Shown here: in pieces, positions 5,818 through 6,818 of the stretch
How the letters are laid out: each line of letters starts with the position of its first letter
Position numbering within the stretch: position 1 is the first letter of the stretch
Assembly: GCA_002403075.1 (NCBI GenBank)
Contig: DHHB01000023.1
Coordinates: 14,811 to 21,628, forward strand
Origin: a bacterium UBP1_UBA4783
Lineage (GTDB): Bacteria > Krumholzibacteriota > Krumholzibacteriia > Krumholzibacteriales > Krumholzibacteriaceae
Reading direction: 5' to 3'
DNA: 6,818 bases
Notes under the pieces: model-generated
Told to the model about the DNA's origin: nothing
The model's database searches: none
Seen by the model: only the letters and a program-made list of their open reading frames with translations
Position numbers and translations under genes: made by a program

Positions 5818-6084
5818 ATGAAAAAGAGCAGATTTTCCGAGGAACAGATAGCCATGGCCCTTCGGCAGGCGGAAGCTGGGACGCCGGTTGTTGAGATCTG
5901 CCGATCGCTGCAGATCACGGAGCAGACGTTCTACCGGTGGAAGAAGAAGTACCGGGGTCTGGGAACGCCAGAGATCAGGGAGCTTCGGCAGTTGCGGGAA
6001 GAGAACAAGAAGCTCAAGCAGCTTGTGGCGGATCTGACGCTGGATAAGCACATCCTGCAGGAGAGTCTAAAAAAAAAGTACTGA
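5818..6084 (+). CDS. IS3-family transposase OrfA
   Basis: This 88-residue protein is the DNA-binding half of an IS3-family transposase. It starts MKKSRFSEEQIAMALRQAEA, a hallmark of IS407-type OrfA. A helix-turn-helix (about residues 11-45, VVEICRSLQITEQTFYRWKKKY) recognises the inverted repeats. A leucine-zipper-like coiled coil (about 55-85, LRQLREENKKLKQLVADLTL) mediates multimerisation. GGGAGGA (5804-5810) precedes the ATG by 7 bases, supporting this start. The last codons lie on an A9 tract (6069-6077), where -1 slippage can fuse OrfA to OrfB; otherwise translation stops at TGA 6082-6084. OrfA alone typically acts as a regulator or inhibitor of transposition in this family. Confidence 0.92.
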   Translation: MKKSRFSEEQIAMALRQAEAGTPVVEICRSLQITEQTFYRWKKKYRGLGTPEIRELRQLREENKKLKQLVADLTLDKHILQESLKKKY

Positions 6085-6123
6085 GAGCCCGGGAGCGGCG
6101 CCTGTGGGTCGAGTGGGCCCGGG
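6069..6123 (+). promoter_or_regulatory. Programmed -1 frameshift signal (A9 tract plus downstream stem)
   Basis: Nine consecutive A residues (6069-6077) contain the A AAA AAA slippery heptamer in the OrfA frame, just before the OrfA stop. Ten bases downstream CCCGGG (6088-6093) can pair with CCCGGG (6118-6123) to form a 6-bp GC stem with a 24-base loop. A slip site plus downstream structure is the usual way IS3 elements make OrfAB. The A-tract is clear; the role of the stem is inference. Confidence 0.7.
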
Positions 6124-6818
6124 TCGCGTATCAGGTGTCGGTGCGTCGGGCATGCCTGGTGAGCGGCTTTGCGAGATCGAGCATCGTGTACAAGTCACGG
6201 AGGCCGCCGCAAGAGGCCCTGAGACGTCGGATCCGGGAGCTCGCCGCGGTTCGTATCAGTTACGGATATCGTCGTCTGCACGTGGTGCTGAGACGGGAAG
6301 GGTGGCCGATCAACGCGAAGCGGGTGTATCGGCTGTACCTGGAAGAAGGCCTTGGGCTCAAGAGGAAGAAGCCGAAGCGGCGGCGAGCGGCCGTTGCCCG
6401 CGAGGAGAAGAAGTCGGTGACGAGTCCGAACGAGCGGTGGGCGATGGATTTTATGCATGATACGCTCTTTGACGGCCGCACGATGCGGGTGTTGACCGTG
6501 ATTGACGTGTTCACTCGAGAGTGTTTGGCGCTCGAGGTGCGAAGGAGCTATCGAGGGGAACACGTGGCCGAGGTGCTCAGCGATCTGGTCGTTCGCCATG
6601 GCAAGCCTCGGACGATCCAATGCGATCAAGGAACGGAGTTCACGTCGATGGCACTGGATCATTGGGCGTACCGGAACAAGGTCGGGCTCTCCTTCAGCAG
6701 GCCCGGGAGACCTGGAGACAATGCCCGCAACGAGGCCTTCAACGGGCTCGTCAGACGTGAGTGCTTAACGCACCATTACTTTTTGGATCTCAATGAAGCC
6801 GCGGGGGTGTTAAACTCG
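6069..6818 (+). CDS. IS3-family transposase OrfB, DDE catalytic domain (frameshift product, 3' partial)
   Basis: This is the catalytic half of the transposase, in the -1 frame relative to OrfA and open to the end of the window. Its frame opens after a stop at 6045-6047 and contains no ATG, GTG or TTG before GTG 6135, so it is most likely made as an OrfAB fusion by -1 slippage on A9 (6069-6077). Visible landmarks are ISYGYRRLHVVLRREGW and KRVYRLYLEEGLGLKRKK (the HTH_21-like segment typical of IS3 OrfB) and a run of basic residues. The rve/DDE core follows: D in WAMDF (6447-6449), D in CDQGTEF (6624-6626) and E in NEAFNG (6732-6734), with 58 and then 35 residues between them, the DD(35)E spacing of the family. 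ECLTHHYFLDLNEA then matches the usual segment after the catalytic Glu. The start is given as the slip site, not as an independent initiation codon. The C-terminus lies outside the window. Confidence 0.9.

Larger units (their letters stand above)
5724..6818 (+). mobile_element. IS3-family insertion sequence, IS407-like group (3' end outside window)
   Basis: The element is recognised by its two-frame transposase: OrfA with HTH plus leucine zipper, then OrfB with an integrase-type DDE core in the -1 frame. The left end is placed at 5724, where TGATCCCCGTTTCTTAGACC begins: IS3-family ends start with TG, recombinase homology stops just before it, and about 94 bases precede OrfA. The right end, right inverted repeat and target duplication are outside the window, so the left boundary is an estimate; a 4-bp duplication would be expected for this group, with GCTC (5720-5723) as the candidate. 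Both transposase frames are open through the window end, so the copy may be intact. It sits inside the serine recombinase remnant and is oriented away from the tRNA. Confidence 0.85.

Noticed and set aside
5221..6818. CRISPR array, toxin-antitoxin pair or defence system in the accessory region
   Set aside because: No regularly spaced repeats and no small paired genes were found; the region is explained by tRNA, recombinase remnant and insertion sequence.

Overview
The window is a 6.8 kb piece of a GC-rich bacterial chromosome. It starts at the end of the large ribosomal-protein operon (rpoA, rplQ) and runs into metabolic genes and then into mobile DNA. The RNA polymerase alpha subunit, the bacterial L17 protein, a sigma70-type promoter and a tRNA with an encoded CCA end all indicate a bacterium. 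The GC-rich genome and lysine/alanine-rich tails on housekeeping proteins are seen in several Gram-negative lineages, but nothing here fixes the phylum.

Region 1 (1-1613) is the 3' part of rpoA followed by rplQ. They overlap by one base (TAATG) and form the usual end of the ribosomal-protein operon. Region 2 (1642-5220) holds three same-strand genes with short gaps: an AEC-family membrane transporter, a small FAD-oxidoreductase-like protein resembling GlcE, and a two-cluster iron-sulfur protein resembling GlcF. The last two look like subunits of a glycolate/D-lactate (2-hydroxyacid) dehydrogenase, and the transporter may move the organic acid. The catalytic GlcD-type subunit is not in the window. 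The GlcE-like protein lacks most of the substrate (cap) domain and the usual glycine-rich FAD loop. The GlcF-like protein has lost cysteines in the first of its two CCG domains. The pair is therefore a diverged version of the complex.

Region 3 (5221-5455) contains 3' hairpins after the glcF-like gene, a near-consensus promoter (TTGACA, 17 bp, TATTAT), a terminator-like hairpin directly at the expected transcript start, and a complete tRNA-Asn(GUU) gene.

Region 4 (5456-6818) is mobile DNA of visibly lower GC next to the tRNA. On the minus strand lies the C-terminal remnant of a large serine recombinase, whose last codons and stop are read from the antisense of the tRNA 3' end. It is cut off at about 5724 by an IS3-family element of IS407-like type: OrfA, a -1 slippery A9 tract, and OrfB with a DD(35)E core. 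The insertion sequence runs off the window. The simplest reading is an integrative element that entered at tRNA-Asn, decayed, and was later hit by the insertion sequence.
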